DNA of 64,000 nt. Origin: VRUE01 sp963715455 (GTDB lineage: Bacteria; Actinomycetota; Thermoleophilia; Solirubrobacterales; 70-9). The position numbers and the translations under genes are program-made. The stretch is from NCBI GenBank assembly GCA_963715455.1, contig OY970245.1, positions 1,674,001 to 1,738,000 of the forward strand. The letters are read 5' to 3'. Positions 18,925 to 27,792 of this stretch are shown one piece after another. The notes under the pieces were generated by a model. It saw only the letters and a list, made by a program, of their open reading frames with translations, was not told the DNA's origin and did not search any database. The stretch's first letter is position 1; every line of letters begins with the position of its first letter.

Positions 18925-21012
18925 TTGACCAGTTTCTTGACCGACTACGGAGTCGTCGTCGCGCTCGTTTGCGCGGGCGCCGCCGTCATATACGGACTTC
19001 TCATCACCCAGCGCCTGTTGGCGCGCCCCGCGGGCAACGACCGCATGCAGGAAATCTCGGGCGCCGTGCAGGAAGGCGCCACTGCCTACCTGAACCGCCA
19101 GTACACGATCATCGCCGCGGTTGCCGTGCCGATCGCCATCGTGCTCCTGCTGCTGCAGAACTGGGAGACCGCGGTGGGCTTCGTCATCGGCGGCGTCCTT
19201 TCCGGGGCTGCCGGCTTCATCGGCATGAACCTCTCGGTGCGGGCTAACTCGCGCGTCGCCGAGGCCGCCCGCGGTGGCGTGCCACCGGCGCTCGACGTCG
19301 CTTTCAAGGGGGGCTCGGTGACTGGCATGCTCGTCGTCGGACTGGCCCTGCTGGGCGTCGCCGGCTACTACGGCATCCTCGTCGCCACCGGCAGCAGTGA
19401 CAAGCACGCGGTCGACGCCCTCGTCGGTCTCGGCTTCGGCGGCTCGCTGATCTCGGTATTCGCCCGGCTCGGTGGCGGCATCTTCACCAAGGCCGCCGAC
19501 GTCGGCGCCGACCTGGTCGGCAAGGTCGAGGCGGGAATCCCCGAGGACGACCCGCGCAATCCCGCGGTGATCGCCGACAACGTCGGCGACAACGTCGGCG
19601 ACTGTGCCGGCATGGCCGCCGACCTCTTCGAGACCTACGCGGTCACCTCGGTCGCCGTGATGCTGCTCGGTGTGCTCACCTTCACCGGTGCCAGCGGCGA
19701 CTACCTGCGTGAGGTGGCGATCTACCCGCTGGTGCTCGGCGGCGTGGCGATCATCGCTTCGATCATCGGAGCGCTCTCCGTGCGGACCAAAACCGACCGG
19801 GTCGAGGGGGCCCTCTACCAGGGCCTGATCATCTCCGGCATCCTCTCGATCGCGGCCTTCTACCCGATTACTGATTGGTTGATGAAGGAACCGGTGCGAC
19901 TCGGCCTCAGCGCCGGTGCCGATGCGGTGAGCGTGACCGACCTCTGGCTCTGCGCCGTGATCGGCATCGCGGTGACCGCGCTGCTTTTCGTGATCACCGA
20001 ATTTTATACGTCGACCCGCTTCCGGCCGGTGAAGGCGATCGCCCAGGCTTCGGAGACGGGCCATGCGACGAACATCATCCAGGGGCTCGCCCAGGGCTTT
20101 CAGTCGACCGCCGCTCCGGCGATCGTCCTGGCACTGGCGATCCTCGGCGCCAACGAGTTGGCGGGAATCTACGGCATCGGCGTCGCCGTCGTCGCCCAGC
20201 TCTCGCTCTGCGGGCTGATCGTCGCACTCGACGCCTTCGGGCCGATCACCGACAACGCCGGCGGCATCGCCGAGATGGCGGAGCTGCCCGAGGAGGTGCG
20301 CAACGTCACCGATCCGCTCGACGCGGTCGGCAACACGACCAAGGCGGTCACCAAGGGCTACGCGATCGGCTCTGCCGCCCTGGCGGCGCTGGTGCTGTTC
20401 GCCGCCTTCAAGAGCGAGCTCGCCGCCGAGAAGCCGGATGGGTTCGACCTCAACAGCCTCTTCAACCTGACCAGCCCCGACGTGCTGATCGGGCTGATCA
20501 TCGGCGGCATGATGGTCTACCTCTTCTCGGCCTTCGCGATCGAGGCTGTCGGCCGCGCCGGCGGCCAGGTGGTCGAACAGGTTCGCGAGCAGTTCCGCGA
20601 GCACCCGGGCATCATGGAGGGCACCGAAAAACCCGACTACGCCAAGACGGTCAGCATCGTCACCGCGGCCGCGCAGAAGGAGATGATTCTGCCCTCGCTG
20701 ATCCCGATCGTCATCCCGGTGGTCGTCGGGCTGCTCAGCGTCAACGCGCTTGGCGGCCTGCTGATCGGCGTGATCGTCGTCGGCCTCTTCGCCGCCGTCT
20801 CGATGACGGCCGGCGGTGGCGCCTGGGACAACGCCAAGAAGCTGATCGAGGACGGTGCCCACGGCGGCAAGGGCACCTTGGCCCACGAAGCCTCGGTGAC
20901 CGGCGACACGGTCGGCGATCCCTACAAGGACACGGCCGGGCCGGCGATCAACCCGATGATCAAGGTCGCCAACATCGTCGCGATCCTGATCATCCCGATC
21001 GTCAGCTTCTAA
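18925..21012 (+). CDS. hppA: Membrane-bound proton-pumping pyrophosphatase
   Basis: 695 residues with about 16 transmembrane segments. It couples hydrolysis of cytoplasmic pyrophosphate to ion export. The catalytic acidic motifs DVGADLVGKVEAGIPEDD and DNVGDNVGDCAGMAADLFETYA are intact. The sequence GNTTKAVTKG has Lys where potassium-dependent enzymes have Ala, so a K+-independent H+ pump is expected from known family rules. TTG start at 18925 after a GGAGGA ribosome-binding site. A terminator hairpin with a T-run follows. Confidence 0.96.
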   Translation: MTSFLTDYGVVVALVCAGAAVIYGLLITQRLLARPAGNDRMQEISGAVQEGATAYLNRQYTIIAAVAVPIAIVLLLLQNWETAVGFVIGGVLSGAAGFIGMNLSVRANSRVAEAARGGVPPALDVAFKGGSVTGMLVVGLALLGVAGYYGILVATGSSDKHAVDALVGLGFGGSLISVFARLGGGIFTKAADVGADLVGKVEAGIPEDDPRNPAVIADNVGDNVGDCAGMAADLFETYAVTSVAVMLLGVLTFTGASGDYLREVAIYPLVLGGVAIIASIIGALSVRTKTDRVEGALYQGLIISGILSIAAFYPITDWLMKEPVRLGLSAGADAVSVTDLWLCAVIGIAVTALLFVITEFYTSTRFRPVKAIAQASETGHATNIIQGLAQGFQSTAAPAIVLALAILGANELAGIYGIGVAVVAQLSLCGLIVALDAFGPITDNAGGIAEMAELPEEVRNVTDPLDAVGNTTKAVTKGYAIGSAALAALVLFAAFKSELAAEKPDGFDLNSLFNLTSPDVLIGLIIGGMMVYLFSAFAIEAVGRAGGQVVEQVREQFREHPGIMEGTEKPDYAKTVSIVTAAAQKEMILPSLIPIVIPVVVGLLSVNALGGLLIGVIVVGLFAAVSMTAGGGAWDNAKKLIEDGAHGGKGTLAHEASVTGDTVGDPYKDTAGPAINPMIKVANIVAILIIPIVSF

Positions 21013-21020
21013 GGAGCTCG

Positions 21021-21064
21021 GAGCGGGGTGGGGGGTCCGGTCCCCCTCCCCGCTCAACTTTTTT
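21021..21064 (+). terminator. Rho-independent terminator of hppA
   Basis: Stem GAGCGGGGTGGGGG against CCCCCTCCCCGCTC with loop TCCGGT, followed after AAC by six T. It begins 9 bp after the hppA stop. Confidence 0.75.
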
Positions 21065-21135
21065 GGGAGGACGCGGCCTTACGGCCGCGCCTTGATCACC
21101 CAAAAAAGTACAAGCCGCGGGGAGGGGAACCGGAC
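21035..21135. repeat. 101-bp three-tier imperfect palindrome
   Basis: Three nested inverted repeats: outer 19-bp arms at 21035-21053 and 21117-21135 (18 of 19 pair), middle 11-bp perfect arms ACTTTTTTGGG (21057) and CCCAAAAAAGT (21099), and an inner perfect stem CGCGGCC-TTAC-GGCCGCG. The left part overlaps the hppA terminator. It could be a bidirectional terminator or the remnant of a small palindromic insertion. Confidence 0.7.
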
Positions 21136-21221
21136 TCCCCTCTCAGGGTTCGCTATGCAGCGGCTGGGTCGGGATGATCGGAAGGCCGACTCGTGGCGTG
21201 GCTGTGTGGGCGCGCTGCGGG

Positions 21222-21434
21222 TTAGGCCGCGTTGCGGTCTGGCGCTGGTGCTGGAAGCGCGGCGATCAGCTCGGGGTGGGAGGCAGTTGCTGGCGTCCCA
21301 GATCTCGAAGCCATTAGGCGGTTGTCGTCTGGATTGCGGTCGATGAGGCCCCACTCGTGCTCTTCGCTGACAGCGCTGCCGGTCTCGAACGAGATCAGAG
21401 CGATGTCGACTTCAGGGTCGTAGTGCGCATGCAT
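21222..21434 (-). CDS. DUF2283-like protein with a scrambled C-terminal motif
   Basis: 70 residues from the ATG at 21434. The N-terminal part (HYDPEVDIALISFE..., EHEWGLIDRNPDDNRLMA) matches the small DUF2283 family. The usual closing motif G-F-E-I-W-D-A-S..LPPEL is not in this frame, but it is present in a neighbouring frame across 21260-21310, so a one-base loss near ATGGC and a one-base gain in the following C-run have replaced about 15 residues. Either sequencing errors or a decayed gene. No strong ribosome-binding site. Function of the family is unknown. Confidence 0.45.
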   Translation of the reverse strand: MHAHYDPEVDIALISFETGSAVSEEHEWGLIDRNPDDNRLMASRSGTPATASHPELIAALPAPAPDRNAA

Positions 21435-21535
21435 GGTCAGGTCAGGGTAGCGCTGAGATCCTTGGTAGCGGTGCAACGCTTTGTCTACCTATATGCAGCA
21501 CAACGCGTTACACACCGGTGTTCCAGCAGCGATCA

Positions 21536-22021
21536 CTAGGGGGCTGACTGGCCGCCGGTTTCGTTGTTGACGCGTTTGCTGAGTTTGGTGACGCGCTGGT
21601 TGACGGCGGTGATCTCGGAGTTGATCGTGGAGATCTGAGTTTCCAGGGAGGCGACCTCTTTGGTCGTCTGCTTGTTGACTTTGGCGTTGCGCTTGGTCAG
21701 CGCCTCCAGCTTTGCGGTCTCGCGCTGCAGCCGCTCGAGACGGTTGGAGAGCTTGGTCACGGCGCTGCGCGATTCGCGCGCCTCCTGCTTGGCCTCGCCG
21801 CTCAGTTCCTTCTGCTCGCCTGTGAGGCTGTTCTCAGCGATGCCGAGCTTGTCGACGAGGTTGGAGAGCTCCGTGGCGACTTCGTCGACCGACTCCTTGG
21901 TCGCCGCGTCGTCGGCCGTGCTCTTGGCGTTGAAGGCGACGATCAGGGCGATCACGCCGAGCACGAGGCCGAGCGCGGCGATCGCGATCAGGGTCCAGGA
22001 TTGGCGACTCTCTTGCTCCAC
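21536..22021 (-). CDS. Membrane-anchored coiled-coil protein
   Basis: 161 residues. One transmembrane helix near the N-terminus (WTLIAIAALGLVLGVIALIV) is followed by about 120 residues of Glu/Lys/Ser/Thr-rich heptads that should form a long coiled coil outside or inside the membrane. No catalytic domain. GTG start at 22021 with an upstream GGAGGA. It is divergent from the hydroxy-acid oxidase gene. Function unknown; a structural or tethering role is plausible but unproven. Confidence 0.7.
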   Translation of the reverse strand: MEQESRQSWTLIAIAALGLVLGVIALIVAFNAKSTADDAATKESVDEVATELSNLVDKLGIAENSLTGEQKELSGEAKQEARESRSAVTKLSNRLERLQRETAKLEALTKRNAKVNKQTTKEVASLETQISTINSEITAVNQRVTKLSKRVNNETGGQSAP

Positions 22022-22105
22022 TGGCTTCCTCCGCGGTAGTTGCCGCCCTTCGGCGGGCAGCGAGTGCGGGCGATCCTCTCACCCGTTGCGGTCGGCACGA
22101 ACGGC

Positions 22106-23224
22106 ATGGCGGGCGCTAGGGTCGCGCCCAACGTGTTGGAGGAGCTCGTCAACGTTGCCGACTTCGAGCGGGCCGCGAGTGAGAAGCTCGAGCCGGGCGT
22201 CGCCGGCTACTTCTTTGGTGGCGCTTGCGATGAGGTGACCCTTGGCGAAAATGTCGCCGCCTGGCGGCGCTGGCGCCTGCGCCCGCGCATGCTCGCCGGC
22301 CAGCGCGAGTGGAGCACCGGTGCTCAGGTGCTCGGCAAGGAGGTCTCGATGCCGATCCTCGTCGCCCCGGTTGCCTACCAGCGCTTGGTCGACGCGGACG
22401 GGGAGCTGGGCATGGCACGGGCAGCCGCTGCGGCAGGCACGGCGATGTGCCTCTCGACCCTGGCGACGACCCGTCCCGGCGAGGTGGCGGCAACTGCCCC
22501 CGGGGGCCGCCACTGGTTCCAGCTCTACTGCTTCCGCGACGCGGGCGTGACCCGGGCGCTGATGGATGAGGCGGTCGATTGCGGCTTCGAGGCGATCGTC
22601 GTCACGGTCGACGCGCCCCGCGGCGGGCGGCGCGAGCGCGACCTACGCACCGGCTTCAAGATCCCCGAGGGGATCGGCGTGCCGAGCGTGCAGGCGGCGC
22701 TCGGCTCGCAGCGCGCGGTGACGATCGAGGAGACCTTCGCCCTGATGGACCCGGCGCTGAGCTGGGCGGATCTCGAGCGCTTGGTCGCGGACTGCAGCCT
22801 GCCGGTGCTGGTCAAGGGGGTGCTCGGTGCCGAGGACGCGGCGCTTGCCGTCGAGCACGGCGCCGCCGGCGTCGTCGTCTCCAACCATGGCGGTCGTCAG
22901 CTCGATTGCGTGGCGCCGACCGCCGAGGTCCTGGCCGAGGTGGTCGATGCAATCGCGGGCCGCGGCTCGGTGCTGGTCGATGGCGGCATTCGCCGTGGCA
23001 CCGACGTGGTCATCGCTCTGGCGCTCGGGGCCGACGCCGTGCTGGTCGGCAGGCCCGTCCTTTGGGGCCTCGCCGTGGGCGGTGAGGCCGGCGCGCTGCG
23101 CGTGCTCGAGCTGCTGCGCGACGAGCTCGAGCTGGCGCTGGCGCTCTGTGGCTGCGGCTCACCCGCCGAGCTGACCCGCGCGCACGTGCGGCAAGCACCG
23201 CCGCCGTCCGTATATTCGGCCTAG
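22106..23224 (+). CDS. FMN-dependent alpha-hydroxy-acid oxidase/dehydrogenase
   Basis: 372 residues. Oxidises an L-2-hydroxy acid (lactate, glycolate or mandelate class) with FMN. Family features: YFFGGACDEVTL at the N-terminus, PVAYQRLV, the HWFQLYC strand, VKGVLGAEDA with the FMN-contacting Lys, the catalytic His in VVVSNHGGRQLD, and VLVDGGIRRGTDV. ATG at 22106 chosen; the upstream extension has no conserved content. It could be a lactate oxidase, lactate monooxygenase or glycolate oxidase; sequence does not decide. Confidence 0.9.
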   Translation: MAGARVAPNVLEELVNVADFERAASEKLEPGVAGYFFGGACDEVTLGENVAAWRRWRLRPRMLAGQREWSTGAQVLGKEVSMPILVAPVAYQRLVDADGELGMARAAAAAGTAMCLSTLATTRPGEVAATAPGGRHWFQLYCFRDAGVTRALMDEAVDCGFEAIVVTVDAPRGGRRERDLRTGFKIPEGIGVPSVQAALGSQRAVTIEETFALMDPALSWADLERLVADCSLPVLVKGVLGAEDAALAVEHGAAGVVVSNHGGRQLDCVAPTAEVLAEVVDAIAGRGSVLVDGGIRRGTDVVIALALGADAVLVGRPVLWGLAVGGEAGALRVLELLRDELELALALCGCGSPAELTRAHVRQAPPPSVYSA

Positions 23225-23264
23225 ATGCACCCCTCGATCATCTCGTTTAAGGCAGCGGGTACCG

Positions 23265-25205
23265 GTGGCGAAGCGCGTCCCGCGTGACGAATCGCTGAGC
23301 CGCGTCTACGGCGTCGGCGACCTCTTCGCCGCGGCCTACGGCAATGTCGGCTCGAGCATCTACTACGCGCTCGGCGTCACCGCGGCCTTCGCCCTCGGGC
23401 TGACCCCGGTTGCCTTCCTAATCTCCGGCTTGATCTTCGCCGCCACCGCCGCCACCTACGCAGAGGCAACCGTCATGTACCCGGAGGCGGGTGGCTCTTC
23501 GAGCTTCGCCCGCCACGCCTTCAACGAGCTGGTCAGCTTCATCGCGGCTTGGGGCCAGATGCTCAACTACGTGATCACGGTCGCCATCTCGGCCTACTTC
23601 GTGCCCCACTACCTGGCCGTCTTCTGGGAGCCGCTGGGCGAAGCCCCCGGGGACATCATCGGCGGTGCAGTGCTGATCGTTGCCCTGGCGCTGCTCAACA
23701 TCCGCGGCTCCCAGGAGTCGGCGAAGCTCAACCTGGTACTTGCCGTCGCCGACCTCGCCACCCAGGTGGTGCTGGTTGGCATCGGCATCTTCCTCGTGCT
23801 CAGCCCAGAGGTGCTGGTCGACAACGTCCACCTCGGCGTGGCGCCCACTTGGAACGACTTCGCCCTGGGAATTGCCGTCGGCATGATCGCCTACACGGGT
23901 ATCGAGACGATCTCCAACATGGCCGAGGAGGCGCGTGACTCGGTCCGCACGATCCCGCGTAGCGTCGGCCTCACCGTCGTCGCGGTGCTCGGTCTCTACC
24001 TGCTGATCCCGGTGGTGGCGCTCTCGGCGATGCCGGTCACCCAGGACGCCGCAGGCACCTTCACAACGACGCTGGGCACCGAGTTCGCCAACGACCCGAT
24101 TCTCGGCATCGTCGAGAACCTCGGCCTCGGCCATGGACTCACCGAAGCGCTGCGCTTCTATGTCGGCATCCTCGCCGCGGTGATCCTCTTGATCGCCACC
24201 AACGCCGGCCTGATCGGCGTCTCGCGCCTCACCTACTCGATGGGTCAGCACCGCCAGCTGCCCGAGGTGCTGCGTCAGGTCCACCCGCGCTACCGAACGC
24301 CCTATATCGCGATCCTCGTCTTCGCGGTGATCGCGATGATCACCCTGCTGCCAGGGCAGACCGACTTCCTGGCGACGATGTACTCGTTCGGCGCGATGCT
24401 CTCCTTCACCATCGCCCACGTTTCGGTGATCCAGCTGCGGCGCCGCCATTCTGCTGAGGAGCGGCCCTGGAAGCCGCCGTTCAACTTCCGCCTCTTCGGC
24501 GTCGAGGTGCCGCTCAGCGCCGTGTTTGGCGGCCTTGGCACCTTCACTGCGTGGGTTGTGGTGATGGCGCTCAACCCGACCACGCTGGTCGTCGGGATCG
24601 GCTGGATGCTGCTTGGCCTCGCTGTCTACCTGCTCTATCGCCGCAACCAGCGCCTGCCGCTCACCGAGACGGTCAAGGTGCTGCTGCCCGAGCCGCTCGG
24701 GGTGGAAGAGATCGAGTACCGCAGCGTCCTGGTCGCTTTCGAGGACGGTGAGCCGTTCTCCGAGGAGATGGTCGCGACGGCGATCAAGCTCGCCTCCAAG
24801 CGTCGCCGCGGCGTCCACATCCACTCGATGCTAACCGTGCCGACGCACCTTTCGCTCGATGCCGAGCTGCCCGAGGCCGAGGAAGAGGCGCAGAGCAAGA
24901 TCGAGCAAGCCAAGCTGATCGGCGGCCAGCGGGTGACCGGCCACGTCGAGCGCGTACGGCCGGGACAGGCGGGCTACTCGATCGCCGACGAGGCAAAGTT
25001 GATCAACGGTGCCGCGGTGGTCGTCGGCTTGCGCTACCGCAACGGCCGCCCGCTCTACGACAAGACCCTGCAGACCGTGCTCGGTGAGCGTCCGTGCCGC
25101 GTGATCGTCGTCTCCGACCCGGCCGTAGAATCGCAAGCGTGGGCTCGTCCCGACGGATCTATAACGGCTCAGTCCGCGCTCTCTCCATCCTCTTCATCGC
25201 CCTAG
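23265..25205 (+). CDS. APC-family permease with C-terminal USP-like domain
   Basis: 646 residues. About twelve transmembrane segments with the APC motif GSSIYYALGVTAAFALGLTP early and YPEAGGSSSFARHAFNELVSF after it, followed from about residue 480 by a soluble domain of the universal-stress-protein type. It is annotated in relatives as an amino-acid permease. However, the arrangement with a second such permease and two RCK proteins resembles the actinobacterial ceoBC region, and APC proteins of the KimA type carry K+, so potassium is a real alternative. GTG start at 23265. Confidence 0.85.
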   Translation: MAKRVPRDESLSRVYGVGDLFAAAYGNVGSSIYYALGVTAAFALGLTPVAFLISGLIFAATAATYAEATVMYPEAGGSSSFARHAFNELVSFIAAWGQMLNYVITVAISAYFVPHYLAVFWEPLGEAPGDIIGGAVLIVALALLNIRGSQESAKLNLVLAVADLATQVVLVGIGIFLVLSPEVLVDNVHLGVAPTWNDFALGIAVGMIAYTGIETISNMAEEARDSVRTIPRSVGLTVVAVLGLYLLIPVVALSAMPVTQDAAGTFTTTLGTEFANDPILGIVENLGLGHGLTEALRFYVGILAAVILLIATNAGLIGVSRLTYSMGQHRQLPEVLRQVHPRYRTPYIAILVFAVIAMITLLPGQTDFLATMYSFGAMLSFTIAHVSVIQLRRRHSAEERPWKPPFNFRLFGVEVPLSAVFGGLGTFTAWVVVMALNPTTLVVGIGWMLLGLAVYLLYRRNQRLPLTETVKVLLPEPLGVEEIEYRSVLVAFEDGEPFSEEMVATAIKLASKRRRGVHIHSMLTVPTHLSLDAELPEAEEEAQSKIEQAKLIGGQRVTGHVERVRPGQAGYSIADEAKLINGAAVVVGLRYRNGRPLYDKTLQTVLGERPCRVIVVSDPAVESQAWARPDGSITAQSALSPSSSSP

Positions 25206-25333
25206 GTCTGGCGATTCTGATCAGCACCTTCGCCAACGACGGCGGCCCGCTCTCGCTCGGAACTCTGCTCGGCTTGGCGTTCGTCGTGGTCGGCATCGCC
25301 CGCCTCTGGATCGCTTCCAGGACGAGCTCTTGA
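25139..25333 (+). CDS. Small two-helix membrane protein
   Basis: 64 residues from GTG 25139, overlapping the end of the upstream permease gene by 67 bp and the next permease start by 4 bp. Two hydrophobic helices (LSILFIALGLAILIST and LGTLLGLAFVVVGIARLWIA) are joined by a short loop. No known domain. Its position between two related permeases with overlaps suggests it is co-translated and may be a small accessory subunit. Confidence 0.55.
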   Translation: MGSSRRIYNGSVRALSILFIALGLAILISTFANDGGPLSLGTLLGLAFVVVGIARLWIASRTSS

Positions 25334-27303
25334 GCGAGCCCGAGCAGCAGAGGCCGCGCCTCGAGCCTTTGCTGCAGCGCGGCCTCGGCGTGCCCGGCCT
25401 CTTCGTGGCCGTCTACTCGGCGGTCGGCTTCAGCATCTACTTCGCCCTCGGTGTGGTCGCCGACAAGGGCCTCGGCCTGACGCCGCTGATCTTCCTCGCC
25501 GCCGGCTTGCTCTTCGTGCTCACCACGCTGAGCTACGTCGAGGGTGGGGCGATGTTCCGTGAGCGCGGCGGCTCTTCGAGTTTCGCCCGCCATGCCTTCA
25601 ACGAGCTGATCGCCTTCATCGCTGGGTGGGCGATCCTCATCGATTACCTGATCGTCGCTGCCCTGGCGGCGATCTCGGTACCGCACTACCTCGAGCCGCT
25701 GACCGGCAACCTCTTCGGCTCGGGCACCGAGATCGTCGTTGCGGCAACCGTGATCGTCGCCGCCTGCCTGCTCAACGCGCTCAACATCACCGGTCGAGGG
25801 CGGGAGCGACCGCTGGCGATTCTTGCTCTCGCCGATATCGCCCTGCAGTTGGTGGTGATCGCCGTCGGCCTGCTGGCCGTCTTCCACCCCGATCGGCTCA
25901 CTGACCAGATCGACCTCTTCACCAGCCCGAGCTTCCGCGACACCGTCTACGCAGCGGTGGTGGCGATGCTGGCTTACGCCGGTATTGAGGCTGCCTCCGA
26001 CCTGGCCCCCGACATCAACGTCAGGCGGCGTGATCTGAAGCGCATCGTCTCGGTCGGGGCGATCGCCGTGCCGCTCGTCTACGCGGGCATGGCGGCGATT
26101 GCCCTGATGGCGGTGCCGGTTGTCGCCGGTCCGGACGGGCCCGAGACGGCGCTCGGCAACGAGTTCGTCGAGGCGCCCGTGCTTGGCGTCGTCTCCGCTT
26201 ACGACCCGAGCTGGGTCTCCGACGCGATGCGTTGGATCGTCGCTCTCGTCGCCGCGCCGGTGCTCTTTTGGGCGGTCACCACGGCGCTGCTCGGCGTCTC
26301 GCGTCACATCTACACGCTGGCGATCAACCGCCAGATCCCCAGCTGGCTGGGCAAGCTCGACAGCCGCCACGCCACGCCGCACGTGGCGATCGCGATCTCC
26401 GGCCTGGTCGCGATTGGCCTCGTCATCCCCGGCGACGTCAAGCTGCTCGCCGGCTTCTACGCCTTCGGGGCGATGCTGGCGATCACCATTGCCCAGCTCT
26501 CGATCATTCGCCTGCGGGTTACCCAGCCCGATCGCCCCCGCCCCTTCCGCGTGCCGCTTGACTTCGATTGGCGCGGTGCGCGCTTGCCGGCGCCGGCGCT
26601 CTGCGCAGCGCTGCTCAGCGGCCTCGCCTTCCTCAGCGTGCTCGCCTATCACGACACGGCGCGCTGGGTGGGCGGTGGCTGGATGCTCTTTGGCCTGCTC
26701 TTCTACGTCGTCTACCGCAAGGTTTTCGAGGGCACGACGCTGACCAAGCGCGTCTCGGTCAGCGAGAAGGCGCTGACCAAGCAGGTTCCCGAGGTCGCCT
26801 ATCGCAACCTCCTTGTGCCCGTCTTCGGTACCAAGCTCGATGACGACATCGTCGCCACCGCCGGTCGGCTGGCTGCCGCTGAGCAAGAGGAGGCCGGCAA
26901 GGAAGACGAGCCGACCCGGCTCGACCTTGTCTACGTAATCGAGGTGCCGCTTACGCAGGCGCTCGATGCTGAGCTCGATCCCGAGATCGAGCGCGGCGCC
27001 GCCCGGGCGCTGCGCCGCGCCAGCGACGTCGGCGAGGAGTACGCCGACGTGCGGGTCACGGCGGAAGTGGTGCGCGCCCGCGACATCGGCGCCGGCATCG
27101 TCGACGCGGCGCGGCGCAGCGGCGCCGAGGCGATCGTCATTGGCGGCGAGCCTCCGAGCAAGATCAAGGGTGGCGCCACGCTGGGTGGCATCAGCGCGGC
27201 CAAACCAGCCGAGATTGGCGCGGCAACCGAGTACGTGCTTAAGAAGGCGCCATGCCGGGTCCTCCTGACGGCGCCACCTGAAGATGCCCTCCAGGGCATC
27301 TAG
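25330..27303 (+). CDS. APC-family permease with C-terminal USP-like domain (second copy)
   Basis: 657 residues, a paralogue of the permease at 23265. It shares the GFSIYFALGVVADKGLGLTP and RGGSSSFARHAFNELIAFI motifs, about twelve membrane helices, and a longer soluble tail that ends in the USP-like nucleotide-site pattern EAIVIGGEPPSKI. TTG at 25330 overlaps the small membrane-protein stop. Followed 10 bp later by two TrkA/RCK genes, so substrate may be K+ or an amino acid. Confidence 0.83.
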   Translation: MSEPEQQRPRLEPLLQRGLGVPGLFVAVYSAVGFSIYFALGVVADKGLGLTPLIFLAAGLLFVLTTLSYVEGGAMFRERGGSSSFARHAFNELIAFIAGWAILIDYLIVAALAAISVPHYLEPLTGNLFGSGTEIVVAATVIVAACLLNALNITGRGRERPLAILALADIALQLVVIAVGLLAVFHPDRLTDQIDLFTSPSFRDTVYAAVVAMLAYAGIEAASDLAPDINVRRRDLKRIVSVGAIAVPLVYAGMAAIALMAVPVVAGPDGPETALGNEFVEAPVLGVVSAYDPSWVSDAMRWIVALVAAPVLFWAVTTALLGVSRHIYTLAINRQIPSWLGKLDSRHATPHVAIAISGLVAIGLVIPGDVKLLAGFYAFGAMLAITIAQLSIIRLRVTQPDRPRPFRVPLDFDWRGARLPAPALCAALLSGLAFLSVLAYHDTARWVGGGWMLFGLLFYVVYRKVFEGTTLTKRVSVSEKALTKQVPEVAYRNLLVPVFGTKLDDDIVATAGRLAAAEQEEAGKEDEPTRLDLVYVIEVPLTQALDAELDPEIERGAARALRRASDVGEEYADVRVTAEVVRARDIGAGIVDAARRSGAEAIVIGGEPPSKIKGGATLGGISAAKPAEIGAATEYVLKKAPCRVLLTAPPEDALQGI

Positions 27304-27313
27304 TATCCGATGC

Positions 27314-27781
27314 ATGTTCATCTTGATCGTCGGCTGCGGTCGCGTCGGGTCCTCGGTGGCTCGCTCGATGCTGAAGGAAGGGCACGAAGTCTCGTGCCTG
27401 GACGAGGACCCGGAGTCCCATGCCCGGCTCGAGGTCGGCCTCGACCGCGGCTGGGAGGATCTCGGCGGCCAGTTCACGGTCGGTGCTGGGCTAGAGACCG
27501 ACGCCCTGGTCGCCGCTGGCATTGAGAAGGCGGACGCCTTCATCGCTTCCACCGACGGCGACAACACCAATATCGTCATCGCCCAGATCGCTCAGCGCCG
27601 CTACGAGGTGCCGACCGTGATCGCCCGCATCCTCGACCCGCTGCGCGCGGAGTGGTACCAGCGCCAGGGGTTGCATACGGTCTGCCCGACGCGAGTCGCG
27701 ATCGACATGCTGGAGGACGCCGTGCGCGAGGGCGCACCGCGCGGCGCCGGTTCCTCCGACGGCGCGGTGGAGACCGCGTAG
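27314..27781 (+). CDS. TrkA-N (RCK-type) potassium-transport regulatory protein, first copy
   Basis: 155 residues, only the N-terminal Rossmann domain: MFILIVGCGRVGSSVARSML with the GxGxxG nucleotide loop, the acidic strand end LDEDPES, and ASTDGDNTNIVIAQIAQRRY. It lacks the TrkA-C ligand domain. Together with the following gene it resembles the CeoB/CeoC pair of mycobacteria, cytoplasmic NAD(H)- or ATP-sensing gates for K+ uptake. No TrkH/KtrB channel gene is present. ATG at 27314, in the gap after the permease. Confidence 0.88.
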   Translation: MFILIVGCGRVGSSVARSMLKEGHEVSCLDEDPESHARLEVGLDRGWEDLGGQFTVGAGLETDALVAAGIEKADAFIASTDGDNTNIVIAQIAQRRYEVPTVIARILDPLRAEWYQRQGLHTVCPTRVAIDMLEDAVREGAPRGAGSSDGAVETA

Positions 27782-27792
27782 CGGGGGCGACT

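Noticed and set aside
18877..21057. A 726-residue minus-strand open frame opposite hppA
   Set aside because: It mirrors the codon bias of hppA; the product is Asp/His/Arg-rich without any domain. The same holds for long antisense frames opposite uvrA, the permeases and ETF-QO.
21092..21346. Small plus-strand gene (84 residues) after hppA
   Set aside because: It reads through the nested palindrome and is antisense to the DUF2283-like gene, with no ribosome-binding site or family match.
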